The notes: generated by a model from the letters alone, not told the origin. Numbered from the stretch's first letter, positions 35,098-44,767 are shown. The stretch is 64,000 nucleotides of DNA from Nocardia spumae (GCF_020733635.1 NZ_JAJFZL010000001.1:1674001-1738000); one strand, 5' to 3'. Numbers and translations: made by a program.

Positions 35098-36117
35098 ATG
35101 GGACTGGCCGGATCGGTGCGAGCGACGGCCGGTGTGATGATCGCCGTGACCGCCGTGGCGCTGGCGGTGGCATGTTCGAGCGCGGACGCAGAGCCCACGC
35201 TCACCGTGGGCGCCGGCGATTCCGCGCAGTCGCGGATCATCGCCCAGATCTACGCTCAGGCGCTCGCCCGCGCGGGCACGCGCGCGGTCACCCGCGAACA
35301 TCTCGGCCAGCGCGCCGACTACCTGGCCGCGCTGGACGCGGGCACGGTGACCGTGGTGGGTGACACCAGTGGCGATCTGCTCCGCGCCTTCGATTCGTCG
35401 TCCCGGGCGAGCGCGCCGGATCGAGCGGTCGCGGCGAAGATCGCCGACGACCGCACCCCGTCCACCCCGCCCACCGAGGCCGCCGCGCCGGGTGGTTCCG
35501 ACGCGACACGGGTCGATTCGGTCGCCGAGGATCTCAGCCGGGCGGTGCCGGAGGGCCTGGCGATCTCCGACCTCGCCGATGCCACCGATCTGCGTCCCCA
35601 GCTGGCGCTCGCACCGTCCGCGGCCGCACGCTTCCCGGTCGACGCGACCGCGCTGGCCCCGCACTGTGCCGAACTGTCGGTCGGCATCGCGACCGGCCAC
35701 GAATTGGACCCGCTGCGCATCGCGCCGGATCCACAACGCGATGTACTGACACCGCTGCACGAGGTCTACGGCTGCGACATCGTCCGCCACATCACCTTCG
35801 CCAGTGATTCGGACCTGCGAAAGGCCCTGCGCGAGGGACAGATCGACGCCGGTGTGTTCACCTCGGCGGTCGCGCTGCTGCCGGGCGGCCCCGGCGATCT
35901 GGCGGTGGTGGCCGATCCGTATTACGCCTTCCGTGCCCAGAACGTGATCCCCCTGCTGCGTCAGGGCGCGCTGGACCGTCGGCAACTCGAGAAACTCAAC
36001 TATGTCGCCGGTGAGCTCACCGCGGCCGACTTCGCGGATCTGGTGCGCCGGGTCCGCGACGAACACGCACCGGCTGCCGAGGTGGCGCGGGCCTGGTTGG
36101 ACGAGCACGCGCTCTGA
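35098..36117 (+). CDS. Substrate-binding lipoprotein, osmoprotectant (OpuAC) type
   Basis: 339 residues. Lipoprotein signal: TAGVMIAVTAVALAVACSSAD, lipid-modified Cys near residue 27. Mature protein begins LTVGAGDSAQSRIIAQIYAQALARAGTRAV, the usual start of glycine betaine/choline-binding QAT-type proteins, and shows KALREGQIDAGVFTSAVALL and NYVAGELTAADFADLVRRVR near the end. No permease or ATPase genes are adjacent, so it is an orphan or works with a distant transporter. Ligand unknown. Confidence 0.78.
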   Translation: MGLAGSVRATAGVMIAVTAVALAVACSSADAEPTLTVGAGDSAQSRIIAQIYAQALARAGTRAVTREHLGQRADYLAALDAGTVTVVGDTSGDLLRAFDSSSRASAPDRAVAAKIADDRTPSTPPTEAAAPGGSDATRVDSVAEDLSRAVPEGLAISDLADATDLRPQLALAPSAAARFPVDATALAPHCAELSVGIATGHELDPLRIAPDPQRDVLTPLHEVYGCDIVRHITFASDSDLRKALREGQIDAGVFTSAVALLPGGPGDLAVVADPYYAFRAQNVIPLLRQGALDRRQLEKLNYVAGELTAADFADLVRRVRDEHAPAAEVARAWLDEHAL

Positions 36118-36215
36118 CCACCCCGGCCGCATCCGGCCCGCGGCCGTCGTTCATGATCAGGTTCTCTGGGAATTCGGGCGTACAGTGCGAATAGATCACC
36201 TGAGTGGGGGTCCGC

Positions 36216-37133
36216 ATGGTCCTGGTCATCGCGTTGGGAGTGCTGGCCGCATTCTTGTTCGCCGCGGCCGGATATCTGCAGCAGCGCGCGGCGCGCACCG
36301 TGGTCGCCGAGCAACCCCGGGCGGCCCGGGTCTTCGGTATGACCACCCTGATGCAGCGCCTGCTGCGCAGCGGTACCTGGTTGCGCGGCTGGCTGACGAA
36401 TCTGGCGGGTTTCCTGACCCAGGCGGCGGCCTTGCATCTGGGGTCGGTGGCCGCGGTTCAGCCGTTGATGTCGACCCAGCTGTTGTTCGCGGTCCCGCTC
36501 GAGGCCTTCGGCCGCAGGCGCCGGCCGCGCGGCCGCGATATCTGCTTCGCCCTGCTGGTCTGTGCCGGACTGGCGGTGCTGTTCGGTATCGGCGGCGTGG
36601 CGCCGCTGTCGGGTGAGCCCGACCGGGGCCGGGTGCTGCTGGCCACGTTCTCCGCGGCCGGGCTGGTGGCCCTGCTGGCCCTGATCAGTATTCGCTGCCC
36701 GATCTGGGTGGCGGCCAATCTGGTGGCGGTGGCGGCCGGCGTCTGTTTCGCCATGAGTGCGGTGTTCATGAAACTGACCACCGAGGATCTGCTGCATCGT
36801 GGCATCCCGGCCACCGCGGCGGACTGGCCCGGATATCTGCTGGCGGTCTCCACGCTCAGCGGGCTGCTGCTGGAGCAGACCGCCTTCGCCGCGGGGCCGT
36901 TGCCGTGGGCGATCGCGGCCATGAGCGTCACCAACCCCATCGTCAGCTATGTGGTCGGTGTGTTGGCCTTCCGCGTGGCCGTACCCCACGATCCCGGTTC
37001 CCTCGCGGCGGTGGCGGTGGCCGGCGCGCTGATCGCCGCGGGCATCGGCGGGCTCGCGCACTCGCCGCTGGCGCGCGCGTTCTATGCCGGTAACGAGGAG
37101 ATAACCGATGAATCGCCAAGCCTGATGTCGTAA
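36216..37133 (+). CDS. DMT-type multi-helix transporter
   Basis: 305 residues with about nine to ten hydrophobic helices arranged as in EamA/DMT exporters: VLVIALGVLAAFLFAAAGYL, LGSVAAVQPLMSTQLLFAVPLEAF (conserved helix end), ICFALLVCAGLAVLFGIGGV and AIAAMSVTNPIVSYVVGVLAF. Start ATG 36216 has a G-rich ribosome site. Substrate unknown. The following PAP2 fusion gene begins 15 bases later, so both probably share a transcript. Confidence 0.82.
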   Translation: MVLVIALGVLAAFLFAAAGYLQQRAARTVVAEQPRAARVFGMTTLMQRLLRSGTWLRGWLTNLAGFLTQAAALHLGSVAAVQPLMSTQLLFAVPLEAFGRRRRPRGRDICFALLVCAGLAVLFGIGGVAPLSGEPDRGRVLLATFSAAGLVALLALISIRCPIWVAANLVAVAAGVCFAMSAVFMKLTTEDLLHRGIPATAADWPGYLLAVSTLSGLLLEQTAFAAGPLPWAIAAMSVTNPIVSYVVGVLAFRVAVPHDPGSLAAVAVAGALIAAGIGGLAHSPLARAFYAGNEEITDESPSLMS

Positions 37134-37147
37134 AAGGGTTGCGACGC

Positions 37148-39289
37148 ATGTGTTATGACCATTGTGTGGGCAATCCGTCGCGTCCGGTGCTGTGGCGGGA
37201 CTGTGTGGTCGGACTGGCCGTATTCGGGCTGTATCTGGCGGTGGATGCCCTGCACAGCCCGGCGCGTCGCGAATCGGCCGACCGTCATGCGCACCGCATC
37301 TTCGACCTCGAACAATGGCTCGACATCGACGTCGAGCGCCCGCTCAATCGCTGGCTGGAGTCACGCGAACTGCTGGCCACACTGGCCAATTACGAATACG
37401 CCTTCACCTACATCATCAGCGCCTTCGCGCTGCTGTTCTGGATGTATTTCCGCCGCCGCGCCGACTACCCTCGCGCCCGCGACTCGTTCCTGCTGCTGAA
37501 CGTGCTGGCCATCGCCTGCTTCGCCGTCTTTCCGGTCACCCCGCCGCGGCTGCTGGCCGATCTGGGCTTCACCGATACCGTCGTCGCCGGCCACACCTGG
37601 GGCTCGTGGGGGTCATCGCTGGTTTCCGGGGCGAATCAACTCGCCGCGGTCCCGTCGTTGCATGTCGGCTGGGCGCTGTGGGTCAGCGTGGTGCTGGCCC
37701 GGGTCTCCGGCGGCTGGGCGATGCAGTTGCTCAGCGCCGCGCATGTCGGGCTCACCAGCTACGTGATCGTGGCGACCGCCAATCACTTCGTCCTGGACGC
37801 GGTGATCGCGGTGGCCTTCGTCGCGGTGAGTGTGCGGCTGGTCGATCGCTGGTACGCGCGTCCGCCCGCCGTCCCCCCGGCCGACGCGTTCTTCCTGCAT
37901 ATCGAGAAGTCCGGAATACCGCAGCAGGTCGGTGGGATGGTGGTGTTCGGACCCCGCGCCGACGGCGGGCCCACCCTGGCCGAGGTGCGCGATCTGGTGC
38001 GCGGTGAACTGCGTCATCTACCGCGATTCCAGCAGCGGCTGGACCAGCCGGGGCGGTGGCGCCGGGCGCGCTGGGTGGACAGTCCGGTGGATTGGGACTG
38101 GCATGTCACCGAGCGCACCGTCGAGACCGGATCACCGGAGGGATCTGGCGATCGTCCCGGGCGCGCCGGCGGTACCGGCCGATCCGAGGACGGCTTCTCG
38201 GCTTTCGACGTCGTGCCGGCCGGCGTCGCCGTCGGTCCCGGCGGCGGTGGCATCGAATCCGGTGTGGCCGAACCGCGGTGCCCGGCGGCCACCGAAGCGG
38301 TGGCGCGGCGGGTGGACGGAATCAGCCGGGTGGTCACCGATCTGGCGGCCGAGACACTGCCGAAGGATCGCCCGCTGTGGCGGTTGGTGCTGGTACGCGA
38401 TCCGGCCGACGGCGCCATCGGAGTGGTGCTGCTGCTGCACCATGTGGTGGCCGACGGTATCGGTACGGTCCTGCAGGCGCTGCGACTGCTGCGCCCGACC
38501 ATCGATCTGGCCGTGGCCGACCGCACACCACCCGGGTGGGCCACGACCGCCGTGGGTACGGTCGCCGGGCTGGCGCAGCTCGCGGCCGATGCGCGGCCCG
38601 GCGGCACCCTGCCCGGCGACTGCGTGCGGCGAGTGTTCACGGTCTGTTCGCTGGATCTGGAAACCGTTCGGGCGGTGGCGCGTTCGCATCGCGCCCGGGT
38701 CACCGATGTGCTGTTGTGTCTGACCGTCACCGCACTGCAGCGACTGCGTCCCGATCTGGGGGAACGGCTGCACGGAAGGATCCGGGTCGCGGTCCCGCTG
38801 ATGGTGCGCGATCCGTCCTCGGGGGCGGAGGGCAATCTGACCGCCGCGGTGATGATCGATATCCCGCTGACCGCGATGAGCCCCCGCGACCGGCTCGCCG
38901 ATATCCGCGCCCACAGCGACCGGCTGCATGCGGGAACCCGCGCGCTCGCCTCGCATTTCGTGATGGCGCAGGTACTCCGGCTGTTCCCGGAGCCCGCGGT
39001 CGGGGCGTTCGCGCGGTCGGTGTACGGCGGCCGGTTCTTCCACGCCATAGTGTCCAATATGGCCGGGCCCGAGATCGCGATGACTTTCGCGAATATGCCT
39101 ATCACCCAGGTCTTTCCGATTCTTCCGGCCGCACCGGGGGTGCCCGTGGTGGCCGGTGTGCTGAGCTGGCACGGGGAGCTGGGAATCGGGCTCTCGGTGG
39201 ATCCGGCGATACTCGACGCCGCCACGGTCGCGGCCGAGTTGCCCGGTGTGCTGGCCGAACTCGCCGACCCCACGTTCGTGGCCGAATAG
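37148..39289 (+). CDS. Fusion: PAP2-type membrane phosphatase + WS/DGAT acyltransferase
   Basis: About 713 residues. N-terminal ~230 residues are a membrane PAP2 domain (five or so helices) with FPVTPPRL, AAVPSLHVGWALW and the catalytic-like TANHFVLDAV. From ~250 to the end lies a WS/DGAT domain: FLHIEKSGIPQQVGGMVVFG, the active-site HHVVADG in LLLHHVVADGIGTVLQAL, and a C-terminal half ending SVDPAILDAATVAAELP. It could dephosphorylate phosphatidate and acylate the product to triacylglycerol, or make wax-type esters; this is inference. Start may instead be TTG 37139 or GTG 37166. Confidence 0.88.
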   Translation: MCYDHCVGNPSRPVLWRDCVVGLAVFGLYLAVDALHSPARRESADRHAHRIFDLEQWLDIDVERPLNRWLESRELLATLANYEYAFTYIISAFALLFWMYFRRRADYPRARDSFLLLNVLAIACFAVFPVTPPRLLADLGFTDTVVAGHTWGSWGSSLVSGANQLAAVPSLHVGWALWVSVVLARVSGGWAMQLLSAAHVGLTSYVIVATANHFVLDAVIAVAFVAVSVRLVDRWYARPPAVPPADAFFLHIEKSGIPQQVGGMVVFGPRADGGPTLAEVRDLVRGELRHLPRFQQRLDQPGRWRRARWVDSPVDWDWHVTERTVETGSPEGSGDRPGRAGGTGRSEDGFSAFDVVPAGVAVGPGGGGIESGVAEPRCPAATEAVARRVDGISRVVTDLAAETLPKDRPLWRLVLVRDPADGAIGVVLLLHHVVADGIGTVLQALRLLRPTIDLAVADRTPPGWATTAVGTVAGLAQLAADARPGGTLPGDCVRRVFTVCSLDLETVRAVARSHRARVTDVLLCLTVTALQRLRPDLGERLHGRIRVAVPLMVRDPSSGAEGNLTAAVMIDIPLTAMSPRDRLADIRAHSDRLHAGTRALASHFVMAQVLRLFPEPAVGAFARSVYGGRFFHAIVSNMAGPEIAMTFANMPITQVFPILPAAPGVPVVAGVLSWHGELGIGLSVDPAILDAATVAAELPGVLAELADPTFVAE

Positions 39290-39367
39290 CGCCCGGAGGC
39301 AGGATCCGGCGAGTAGTCTTCGACCAGTTGATCACGGAGCCGACCGTTACCCGAGGGAGGCCGAATC

Positions 39368-39919
39368 ATGTTCGACCGGATCGCGTCGAAAGCGCTTGTG
39401 GCGTGTGCCCTTACCGCGCTGCTGGCCACCACCGCCGCCTGCGGGAGTGACGATTCCGGCGACAAGGCCGCATCGTCGTCGAATTCCGGCGCGCCCACGG
39501 TCACCCAGGCGGTCACCGTCAACTTCGAGAAGTTCTTCGACGGCGCCACCTCGGCGGATCAGAAGATCGCGCTGCTGGAGAACGGCGCCGCGTTCTCCGA
39601 CGCCATCAGGGCCCAAGCCGATTCCCCGCTGGCCAAATCGGCGTCCGCCAAGGTCACCACGGTGGCCAGTACGAGTACCGATCACGCCGATGTGACTTTC
39701 GACGTGTTGTTCAACGGCACACCCGCGCTGTCCGGTCAGCAGGGGTCGGCGGTCTACACCGACGGCACCTGGAAGGTGACGGCTTCGACCTTCTGCGCGC
39801 TGCTCACCCTGGAGGGGGCGGCGCCGCCGGTCTGTGGCGCGCCCGCACCGGCCCCCGGCGCGAGTCCGGCGCCCGGCGCGGCACCGCCGCCCACCGTCGT
39901 TCCGACACCGACCAGCTGA
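39368..39919 (+). CDS. Mtb12-like lipoprotein
   Basis: 183 residues, GGGAGG 7 nt before the ATG. Lipobox LLATTAACGSD places the modified Cys near residue 25. The body (VTVNFEKFFDGATSADQKIALLENGAAFSDAI... VTFDVLFNGTPALSGQQGSAVYTDGTWKVTASTFCALL) matches the low-molecular-weight antigen MTB12 (Rv2376c) family, which has an NTF2-like fold. A Pro/Ala-rich tail follows. Role unknown, at the outer surface of the membrane. Just upstream of an MFS pump. Confidence 0.82.
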   Translation: MFDRIASKALVACALTALLATTAACGSDDSGDKAASSSNSGAPTVTQAVTVNFEKFFDGATSADQKIALLENGAAFSDAIRAQADSPLAKSASAKVTTVASTSTDHADVTFDVLFNGTPALSGQQGSAVYTDGTWKVTASTFCALLTLEGAAPPVCGAPAPAPGASPAPGAAPPPTVVPTPTS

Positions 39920-39926
39920 GGTCTCG

Positions 39927-41600
39927 ATGACGTCGTCGAGCCGGTGGGGTACCGGATCGCGCCGACCGCATCGCGGTAGTGCCTCCGCCGCAACGAATCC
40001 CACGGTGAATGCGCCCGGCGCGGTCGCGCCGGCGACCGGGGACGGCGCATCGGCGGGCGGAACCCGGCGACCCTATGTCGCGCTGGCGGTGGTCACCGCG
40101 GTGCTGTTCGTGACCTTCCTCGACACCACCATCGTCAGCGTCGCACTCGGCGATATCCAGTCCGATGTGCATGCCGGGGTGGTGTCGCTGCAGTGGGTGG
40201 TCAACGCCTACACGCTGGTCTTCGCGAGCCTGATGCTCACCGCCGGCACTCTCGGCGACCGGTGGGGCCGCAAACGCGTGATGGTCGGCGGGCTCGTCGT
40301 GTTCTGTATCGGCTCGGTGCTGTCGGCGCTGGCCGGTGGCGTCTCGCTGCTGATCGCGGGGCGCGCGGTGATGGGTGTCGGTGCGGCGGCCTCGGAACCG
40401 GGCACGCTGTCGGTGATCCGGCACATCTTCCCGGATCGCGGTGCCCGAGCCAAGGCGCTGGGCGCCTGGGCGGCGGTGTCGGGGCTGGCCCTGGCGTTGG
40501 GGCCGGTGATCGGCGGTGTGCTGGTCGGCGCCTTCGGCTGGCGCTCGATCTTCTGGTTCAACCTGATCGTCGGCGTGGTCGTGCTGGCGGCCGCGCTGAA
40601 ATTCGTTCCGGAGAGCGCCGATCCGCAGCCGGGTCCGGTCGACTGGGCCGGATTCGTCCTGGGCGCCACCTTTCTCGGATGCGTGATCTACGCGGCCATC
40701 TCCGGTGAGCAGGTGGGCTACTCGTCCGCCTCGGTGATCACGCTGTTCGTGATCGGCGCGCTCGCGTTCGTCGCGTTCCTGTGGGTCGAGACGCGTGCGC
40801 CCAACCCGATGTTCGACTTCCACTATCTGGAGCGTCCGCTGGTACGCAGCGCGCTGGTGGTCGCCTTCGCGGTCTACTTCGGGATCTTCTCGATCTTCTT
40901 CTTCACCGCGCTGTATCTCCAAGAGGTGGTGAGCTATTCGGGCTGGCGGACCGCGGCGGTCTTCGGCCCGATGGCGGTGGCGATCATCGCCGGATCACTG
41001 ATCTCCGGCTTCTGGGTGGCGCTGCGTGGATCCCGTACGCCGATGATCGCCGGCTGTGTGCTGGGTGCGGCGGGAATTCTGCTCACCCGTCACTTCCTGG
41101 GCGTCACGGTCGAATTCACGCCGCTGGCGCTGGCGCTGATGCTGGCCGGACTCGGTTTCGGTATCGCCGTGGTACCACTGACCTCGGCGGTACTGTCCGG
41201 CGTTCCGGCCGAACATTCCGGTATGGCGGCCGCGGCCACCAACACCATGCGACAGGTCGGTGCGGTCGTCGGTGTGGCCGCGCTGGGCTCGCTGGTGAAC
41301 TCCTTCCTCAATTCCGATCTGCGGGATCGGTTGCGGCAGATCGGGGTTCCGGCCAACTTCCAGGCCATCGTGATCGACGCCATCGAGACCGGCAATGTCC
41401 CGGCCGGTGGTGACGCCGCGGCCTCGGCGGCTTATGGACCCATCGTGAATCGGGTCATCAACGCCACCTACGAGGCGTTCCACCGCGGACTCGAGGTGGC
41501 GCTGCTGGTGTCTGCGATCATGATCCTGCTCGCCGCCGTCGTCACCGCGGTATGGCTGCCGCGTCGCGGGGACCGTGCCGGGTACGTGCACGAGGACTGA
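39927..41600 (+). CDS. MFS transporter, DHA2 (EmrB/QacA) family
   Basis: 557 residues, start ATG 39927 with GAGG overlapping the preceding stop. About 14 helices. Motif A (GDRWGRKRVMVGG), motif D1-like VTFLDTTIVSVALGDIQSD, and motif C-like GLALALGPVIGGVLVGAFGWRSIFWFN are present. Proton-driven export of drugs or lipids is expected. Follows the MTB12-like lipoprotein by 7 bases, so the two are coupled. Confidence 0.9.
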   Translation: MTSSSRWGTGSRRPHRGSASAATNPTVNAPGAVAPATGDGASAGGTRRPYVALAVVTAVLFVTFLDTTIVSVALGDIQSDVHAGVVSLQWVVNAYTLVFASLMLTAGTLGDRWGRKRVMVGGLVVFCIGSVLSALAGGVSLLIAGRAVMGVGAAASEPGTLSVIRHIFPDRGARAKALGAWAAVSGLALALGPVIGGVLVGAFGWRSIFWFNLIVGVVVLAAALKFVPESADPQPGPVDWAGFVLGATFLGCVIYAAISGEQVGYSSASVITLFVIGALAFVAFLWVETRAPNPMFDFHYLERPLVRSALVVAFAVYFGIFSIFFFTALYLQEVVSYSGWRTAAVFGPMAVAIIAGSLISGFWVALRGSRTPMIAGCVLGAAGILLTRHFLGVTVEFTPLALALMLAGLGFGIAVVPLTSAVLSGVPAEHSGMAAAATNTMRQVGAVVGVAALGSLVNSFLNSDLRDRLRQIGVPANFQAIVIDAIETGNVPAGGDAAASAAYGPIVNRVINATYEAFHRGLEVALLVSAIMILLAAVVTAVWLPRRGDRAGYVHED

Positions 41601-41641
41601 TCTCGCCGTGTCATGGGGCCGCACCGCCGCCGATCCGCCGC

Positions 41642-42292
41642 TCACGCGGGCAGGGTGCTGCCGTCCGCCGATTCGGCCAGCCATTCGGCCAGCGCCGGAT
41701 GCATGGCCAGTGCCGGTAGCGCGCCGACCAGGGTATCGATCAGTTCGGTGCGGCCGATCGTCTCCTCGCGCAACCAGATCAGGGTGGTTTCCTCGACGAA
41801 GGCGATCCAGCCGCGGAACACCAGCCGCAGCCGGGGCAGTTCGGGATCGTCGGGGGTCAACGGTGTTTCGGTGAGGATCCGGTCGACGATGGCGTCGCGG
41901 GTGGCATCGGCCAGGGCCAGCAGTTCCGGGCTGCCGCTGGCGGGGCCGCGCAGCAGGCCCTGATAGGAGATACGGTTCTCGCTGACGTAGTCGACGTAGC
42001 GCTCGACCGCATCGTGCAGCATCCCCAGCAGGCCGAGACTGCGATCGGGCATGGTCCGGGCCAGCAACTCCTCGTTGGCGCGGCGGACGATGGCGCGCTG
42101 GAAGTCCTGTTTCGAGGCGAAGTAGTGGAACAGCAGGCCCCGGGAGATCCCCGCCTGCCGGGCGATCTCCCCGATGGAGATGTCCTCGAGCGTGCGGTCG
42201 CGCAACATGTTCACGCCGAGGGTGACCAGCTGTTCCCGGCGCTCGTCCGGGCTCAGCCGCACCCTTTTGGTTCCGGGACCGTTGTCACTCAC
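41642..42292 (-). CDS. TetR-family regulator of the BVMO operon
   Basis: 216 residues from the GTG at 42292, 7 nt after TAAGAT; an in-frame ATG at 42301 is an alternative. HTH: RREQLVTLGVNMLRDRTLEDISIGEIARQAGISRGLLFHYFASKQDFQRAIV. C-terminal ligand domain with WIAFVEETTLIWLREE. Divergent from a Baeyer-Villiger monooxygenase gene, with a perfect palindrome covering that gene's -35; it is the likely repressor. Confidence 0.9.
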   Translation of the reverse strand: MSDNGPGTKRVRLSPDERREQLVTLGVNMLRDRTLEDISIGEIARQAGISRGLLFHYFASKQDFQRAIVRRANEELLARTMPDRSLGLLGMLHDAVERYVDYVSENRISYQGLLRGPASGSPELLALADATRDAIVDRILTETPLTPDDPELPRLRLVFRGWIAFVEETTLIWLREETIGRTELIDTLVGALPALAMHPALAEWLAESADGSTLPA

Positions 42293-42299
42293 GGATCTC

Positions 42300-42305
42300 A
42301 TCTTA
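42300..42305 (-). promoter_or_regulatory. -10 element of tetR gene
   Basis: TAAGAT on the minus strand, 7 nt before the GTG at 42292. Confidence 0.5.
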
Positions 42306-42314
42306 CTGAACGGT

Positions 42315-42354
42315 AGTCAATACTGTTGACTCGCGCTCAATAAGACCGTAGGCT
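42315..42354 (+). promoter_or_regulatory. Palindromic operator and promoter of the BVMO operon
   Basis: Operator AGTCAA-TACTG-TTGACT (42315-42331) is a perfect 6-bp inverted repeat. Its right arm TTGACT is the -35; 17 bp later is the -10 TAGGCT (42349-42354), and 7 nt after that the ATG. Repressor binding would cover the -35 box. Confidence 0.75.
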
Positions 42355-42361
42355 TTAGTAC

Positions 42362-43933
42362 ATGAGTCGTAGGGTTACAGACAACGGCCGCGGCGCTGCG
42401 TCCGAAGGCGGTGGCGAAGCTGCGCCCGCTCGTCATGTGCGCACCTTGATCGTCGGCAGCGGATTCTCCGGGCTCGGGCTGGCCATCCGGCTGAGCCAGC
42501 AGGGGCGCGACGACTATCTCGTACTCGAGCGCGGCAACGATGTCGGCGGTACCTGGCGGGACAACACCTACCCGGGTGCGGCCTGCGATGTGCCCTCACA
42601 GCTGTATTCGTATTCGTTCGCGCTCAACCCGGACTGGTCCCGGTCGTTCTCCAAGCAGCCGGAGATCCAGGCCTACATCCAGGGCGTGGCCGACCGCTAC
42701 GGGGTGCGCGACAAGCACCTGTTCGATTGCGAGATGACCGGCGCGCGCTGGAACGACGAAGTGGCCCGCTGGGAGGTGCAGACCAGCCGGGGTGCCTTCA
42801 CCGCCGATGTCCTGGTCTCCGCCGTCGGTGCGCTGTGTGAGCCGAATCTGCCGGATATCAAGGGCATCAGCGGTTTCGAAGGGCAGATCTTCCACTCCGC
42901 GCGCTGGGATCACGACGCCGATCTGACGGGTAAGCGGGTCGCGGTGATCGGCACCGGAGCCTCGGCCATTCAGATCGTGCCCTCGATCGCGCCGAAGGTC
43001 GCCCGCCTGGACCTCTATCAGCGCACCGCGCCCTGGCTGCTGCCGCGAATGGACCGTCAGTACACGCGGGCCGAGCGGCTGGCGTTCAAATACGTTCCGG
43101 GCGTGCAGAAGTTGTCCCGCGCGGCCATCTACGCCGCCCGGGAGACGCAGGTCGTCGGACTGGCCAAGTTCCCGCCCGCGATGCTGGCGTTCGAAGGGCT
43201 CGCCCGGCTCAAGCTGCGGCTCGAGGTGTCCGACGCGACGTTGCGCGAGAAGGTGACGCCGAACTTCCGCATCGGCTGTAAGCGCATGCTGATCTCGAAC
43301 GAGTACTACCCGGCGCTGGGACGCGACAACGTCGATGTCGTCACCGACGGTATCCGCGAGGTCCGCGCGAACTCGATCGTCACCGCCGACGGCACCGAGC
43401 GCGAGGTCGACGCCATCATCGTGGCCACCGGCTTCCACGTCACCGATTCGCCGGTGTACGAGACCATCTCCGGTCGTGACGGGCGCACCCTCACCGAACT
43501 CTTCGACGAGGTCGGCCAGCAGGGCTACAAGGGCGCGGCCATCCACAACTTCCCGAATATGTTCTTCATGCTCGGGCCGAACGTGGGCCTGGGCCACACC
43601 TCGATGGTGTACATGATCGAATCGCAGATCAACTACGTCGCCGACGCCATCGCCACCGTCGACCAGCGCGGACTGCGCACAGTCGAGGTGCGAAAAGACG
43701 TGCAGGACAAGTACAACCGCGACCTGCAGGACAGCATGGCCGCCAGTGTCTGGCTCAACGGCGGCTGCGCCAGCTGGTACCTGGACAAGCACGGCAACAA
43801 CACCACGCTGTGGCCCGATTTCACCTTCCGCTTCCGTAAGCTGACCGAGAAATTCGATGTCGCGGCGTACGAGACGACCCAATCGACCGACGAGGCCGCG
43901 CGGCCCGATCTGAAAGTGGTGGCAACACAGTGA
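42362..43933 (+). CDS. Baeyer-Villiger flavin monooxygenase
   Basis: 523 residues. First Rossmann motif VGSGFSGLGLAIRLSQQG (FAD), the Baeyer-Villiger fingerprint FEGQIFHSARWDHD, and the second Rossmann motif VAVIGTGASAIQIV (NADPH). ATG 42362 lies 7 nt after TAGGCT. It inserts oxygen next to a carbonyl of a ketone. Followed in an overlapping operon by an SDR and an esterase, which suggests alcohol to ketone to ester to acid chemistry, similar to the mymA cluster (Rv3083 onwards). Confidence 0.92.
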   Translation: MSRRVTDNGRGAASEGGGEAAPARHVRTLIVGSGFSGLGLAIRLSQQGRDDYLVLERGNDVGGTWRDNTYPGAACDVPSQLYSYSFALNPDWSRSFSKQPEIQAYIQGVADRYGVRDKHLFDCEMTGARWNDEVARWEVQTSRGAFTADVLVSAVGALCEPNLPDIKGISGFEGQIFHSARWDHDADLTGKRVAVIGTGASAIQIVPSIAPKVARLDLYQRTAPWLLPRMDRQYTRAERLAFKYVPGVQKLSRAAIYAARETQVVGLAKFPPAMLAFEGLARLKLRLEVSDATLREKVTPNFRIGCKRMLISNEYYPALGRDNVDVVTDGIREVRANSIVTADGTEREVDAIIVATGFHVTDSPVYETISGRDGRTLTELFDEVGQQGYKGAAIHNFPNMFFMLGPNVGLGHTSMVYMIESQINYVADAIATVDQRGLRTVEVRKDVQDKYNRDLQDSMAASVWLNGGCASWYLDKHGNNTTLWPDFTFRFRKLTEKFDVAAYETTQSTDEAARPDLKVVATQ

Positions 43934-44760
43934 GCAATGACGCTTACTTCACGGGCAAGGTTTGTGTGATCACGGGCGCCGGGTCGGGCATCGGCCGGGC
44001 ACTGGCCGAGAATCTGGCCCGCCGGGGCGCGAAACTCGCGCTGTCCGATATCGATTCCGAAGGCTTGGCCGAGACGGTCCGACGCGTCGAAGCGCTGGGT
44101 GCCCAGGTCAAATCCGATCGGCTCAACGTGGCCGAGCGCGAGGCCGTCCTGCTCTACGCCGACGAGGTGAAAAAGCATTTCGGTGTCGTGCACCAGATCT
44201 ACAACAACGCCGGTATCGCCTTCCACGGCGAGGTCAACGAGTCCCAGTTCAAGGACTTCGAGCGTGTCATGGATGTCGACTTCTGGGGAGTCGTCAACGG
44301 CACCAAGGCTTTCCTGCCCTACCTCATCGAATCCGGCGACGGTCACGTGATCAACGTGTCGTCGCTGTTCGGTCTGATCGCGGTGCCGAGTCAGAGTGCC
44401 TACAACGCGGCGAAGTTCGCGGTGCGCGGTTTCACCGAATCGCTGCGTCAGGAGATGCTGGGCGGTAAGAAGCCGGTCAAGGTCACCTGTGTGCATCCGG
44501 GCGGTATCAAGACCGCGGTGGCGCGCAACGCCACCTACGCCGAGGGGCTCGACGCGAATCAGCTCTCCGCCTTCTTCGACAAGAAGCTCGCCATGCACAC
44601 CCCGGAGATGGCCGCGCAGACCATCACCGAGGGCGTGCGCAAGGGGCACGGCCGGGTGCTGATCGGCTGGGAGGCGAAGGCGCTGGATCTGTTCGTGCGC
44701 ACCACGGGCTCCTACTATCAGCGCATCGCCAGCATCGTCAACAGCCGGTTCATGCCCTGA
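43930..44760 (+). CDS. Short-chain dehydrogenase/reductase
   Basis: 276 residues. NAD(P) motif VITGAGSGIGRALAENLA, NNAG (YNNAGIAF), catalytic Ser in INVSSLFG and YxxxK (YNAAK). GTG overlaps the stop of the monooxygenase gene (GTGA), so they are coupled. Probably supplies or removes the carbonyl substrate of the monooxygenase. Confidence 0.92.
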   Translation: MSNDAYFTGKVCVITGAGSGIGRALAENLARRGAKLALSDIDSEGLAETVRRVEALGAQVKSDRLNVAEREAVLLYADEVKKHFGVVHQIYNNAGIAFHGEVNESQFKDFERVMDVDFWGVVNGTKAFLPYLIESGDGHVINVSSLFGLIAVPSQSAYNAAKFAVRGFTESLRQEMLGGKKPVKVTCVHPGGIKTAVARNATYAEGLDANQLSAFFDKKLAMHTPEMAAQTITEGVRKGHGRVLIGWEAKALDLFVRTTGSYYQRIASIVNSRFMP

Positions 44761-44767
44761 GCCGCGA

